Below, one piece after another: positions 5,175-5,942 of a DNA stretch of 5,942 bases (positions are counted from its first letter, which is position 1; each line of letters begins with the position of its first letter). Source of the DNA: JAOTYV01 sp964469835 (GTDB lineage: Bacteria > Pseudomonadota > Alphaproteobacteria > UBA8366); the NCBI GenBank assembly GCA_964469835.1, contig CAYYBI010000210.1, positions 1 through 5,942 on the forward strand, in the 5' to 3' direction. The notes beneath the pieces were generated by a model, which saw nothing but the letters and a program-made list of their open reading frames with translations, did not search any database and was not told where the DNA came from. A program made the position numbers and the translations under genes.

Positions 5175-5942
5175 CTAAGCCGCCTCCGCCGCCATTTGTT
5201 TGGCTTTCTCGATGGCTTCGTCGATCGAGCCCACCATGTAGAATGCCTGTTCCGGCAAGTCATCGTATTCGCCGGCGATGATGCCTTGGAAGCTCTTGAT
5301 GGTATCTTCGATATCGACCAGCTTGCCGGGCGACCCGGTGAAGACTTCCGCCACATGGAATGGTTGCGACAGGAAGCGCTGGATCTTGCGGGCCCGCGTC
5401 ACCGTCAGTTTGTCATCTTCGGACAATTCGTCCATGCCGAGAATGGCGATGATTTCCTGCAACGATTTATAGCTTTGCAGGATGCGCTGCACATCGCGCG
5501 CGACCTGGTAATGCTCGTCGCCGACAATTCGCGGATCGAGAATTCGGCTGGTGGAATCGAGCGGATCGACCGCCGGATAAATGCCCAGCTCGGCGATCTG
5601 GCGCGACAACACCGTCGTCGCATCCAGATGCGAGAACGCGGTCGCCGGCGCCGGATCGGTCAGGTCATCCGCAGGCACATAGATCGCCTGCACCGAGGTG
5701 ATCGATCCCTTTTTCGTGGTGGTGATGCGTTCCTGCAGCATACCCATGTCGGTGCCGAGCGTCGGCTGGTAGCCCACCGCCGACGGGATGCGGCCCAACA
5801 TCGCCGACACTTCCGACCCGGCCTGGGTAAAGCGGAAGATATTATCGACAAAAAACAGCACGTCCTGGCCTTCTTCGTCGCGGAAATATTCCGCCAGGGT
5901 CAATCCCGACAGGCCGACGCGCGCGCGTGCGCCCGGCGGTTC
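5175..5942 (-). CDS. atpD: F1 ATP synthase beta subunit (N-terminal part outside window)
   Basis: The frame is open to the window edge. The 255 residues present are the C-terminal half of a roughly 470-480-residue beta subunit, the catalytic subunit making ATP in F1 on the cytoplasmic face. It begins at EPPGARARVG, a block that follows the Walker A loop, so the P-loop is missing. Visible features, numbered from the window edge, are the Walker B strand and acid DVLFFVDN (27-34), RIPSAVGYQPTL (51-62), ERITTTKKGSITSVQA (71-86), VPADDLTDPAPAT (89-101) and YPAVDPLDSTSR (122-133). The DELSEED-loop equivalent reads DELSEDD (171-177), followed by RKIQRFLSQPF (185-195), FTGSPGK (201-207) and the terminal DLPEQAFYMVGSIDEA. 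Identity is unmistakable. Stop TAG at 5177-5175 is followed 20 bases later by atpC. Confidence 0.98.
   Translation of the reverse strand, partial: EPPGARARVGLSGLTLAEYFRDEEGQDVLFFVDNIFRFTQAGSEVSAMLGRIPSAVGYQPTLGTDMGMLQERITTTKKGSITSVQAIYVPADDLTDPAPATAFSHLDATTVLSRQIAELGIYPAVDPLDSTSRILDPRIVGDEHYQVARDVQRILQSYKSLQEIIAILGMDELSEDDKLTVTRARKIQRFLSQPFHVAEVFTGSPGKLVDIEDTIKSFQGIIAGEYDDLPEQAFYMVGSIDEAIEKAKQMAAEAA

Noticed and set aside
4720..5178. 152-codon + strand frame over atpC
   Set aside because: atpC is unmistakable on the other strand; this frame reads through the shared terminator region and is Arg/Phe/His-rich shadow coding.
1..5942. Search for tRNA, rRNA, CRISPR, insertion sequence ends or phage genes
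   Set aside because: No cloverleaf-like sequence, spaced repeats, transposase or integrase motifs were seen on either strand; nearly all of the window is accounted for by ordinary genes.

Overview
The window looks like chromosomal housekeeping DNA from a GC-rich alphaproteobacterium, plausibly of the Rhodospirillales type. This is inferred from the style of the AtpD, RppH, EnvC and CtpA proteins and from the gene order, not from any database search. No RNA gene, insertion sequence, CRISPR array, prophage or attachment site is visible. The base composition is fairly even apart from a slightly AT-richer patch in the LytM part of the first gene and in the 3732-3883 gap.

Left part, + strand (1-3731): four genes read in one direction and closely packed. 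They are the 3' part of an EnvC-like murein hydrolase activator (1-654, cut by the window edge), a CtpA-type S41 carboxy-terminal processing protease (730-2064), a membrane-anchored divergent polysaccharide deacetylase of the YibQ/DUF610 type (2122-3228) and the Nudix RNA pyrophosphohydrolase RppH (3234-3731). The first three are cell-envelope proteins. EnvC activates peptidoglycan amidases, CtpA proteases trim or degrade periplasmic proteins (in other bacteria including peptidoglycan hydrolases), and yibQ sits beside envC in E. coli too. Both EnvC and the deacetylase-like protein lack the metal ligands of active relatives, so they look like regulators or binding proteins. The 75-base envC-ctpA gap can be read as a 23-codon ORF whose stop overlaps the ctpA start (ATGA), a possible leader peptide.

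Middle (3732-4675, + strand): a 152-base gap with a possible sigma-70-like promoter and a small hairpin precedes a 263-codon gene for a putative metalloprotease of the SprA-related family. It has an HEQAH zinc motif and the family GEV motif but no visible signal peptide. Its cellular function is not established, and it is the least understood gene here.

Right part, - strand (4738-5942): atpC (epsilon) and the 3' part of atpD (beta), the end of an F1 ATP synthase operon. They converge on the metalloprotease gene, and a strong GC hairpin flanked by A and T tracts (4690-4720) can terminate transcription from both sides.

I see no convincing evidence of a wholly new system. The best leads are the small ORF before ctpA, the start-codon hairpin before the deacetylase-like gene, the pair of metal-ligand-less envelope proteins around CtpA, and the unsecreted-looking HExxH protein.
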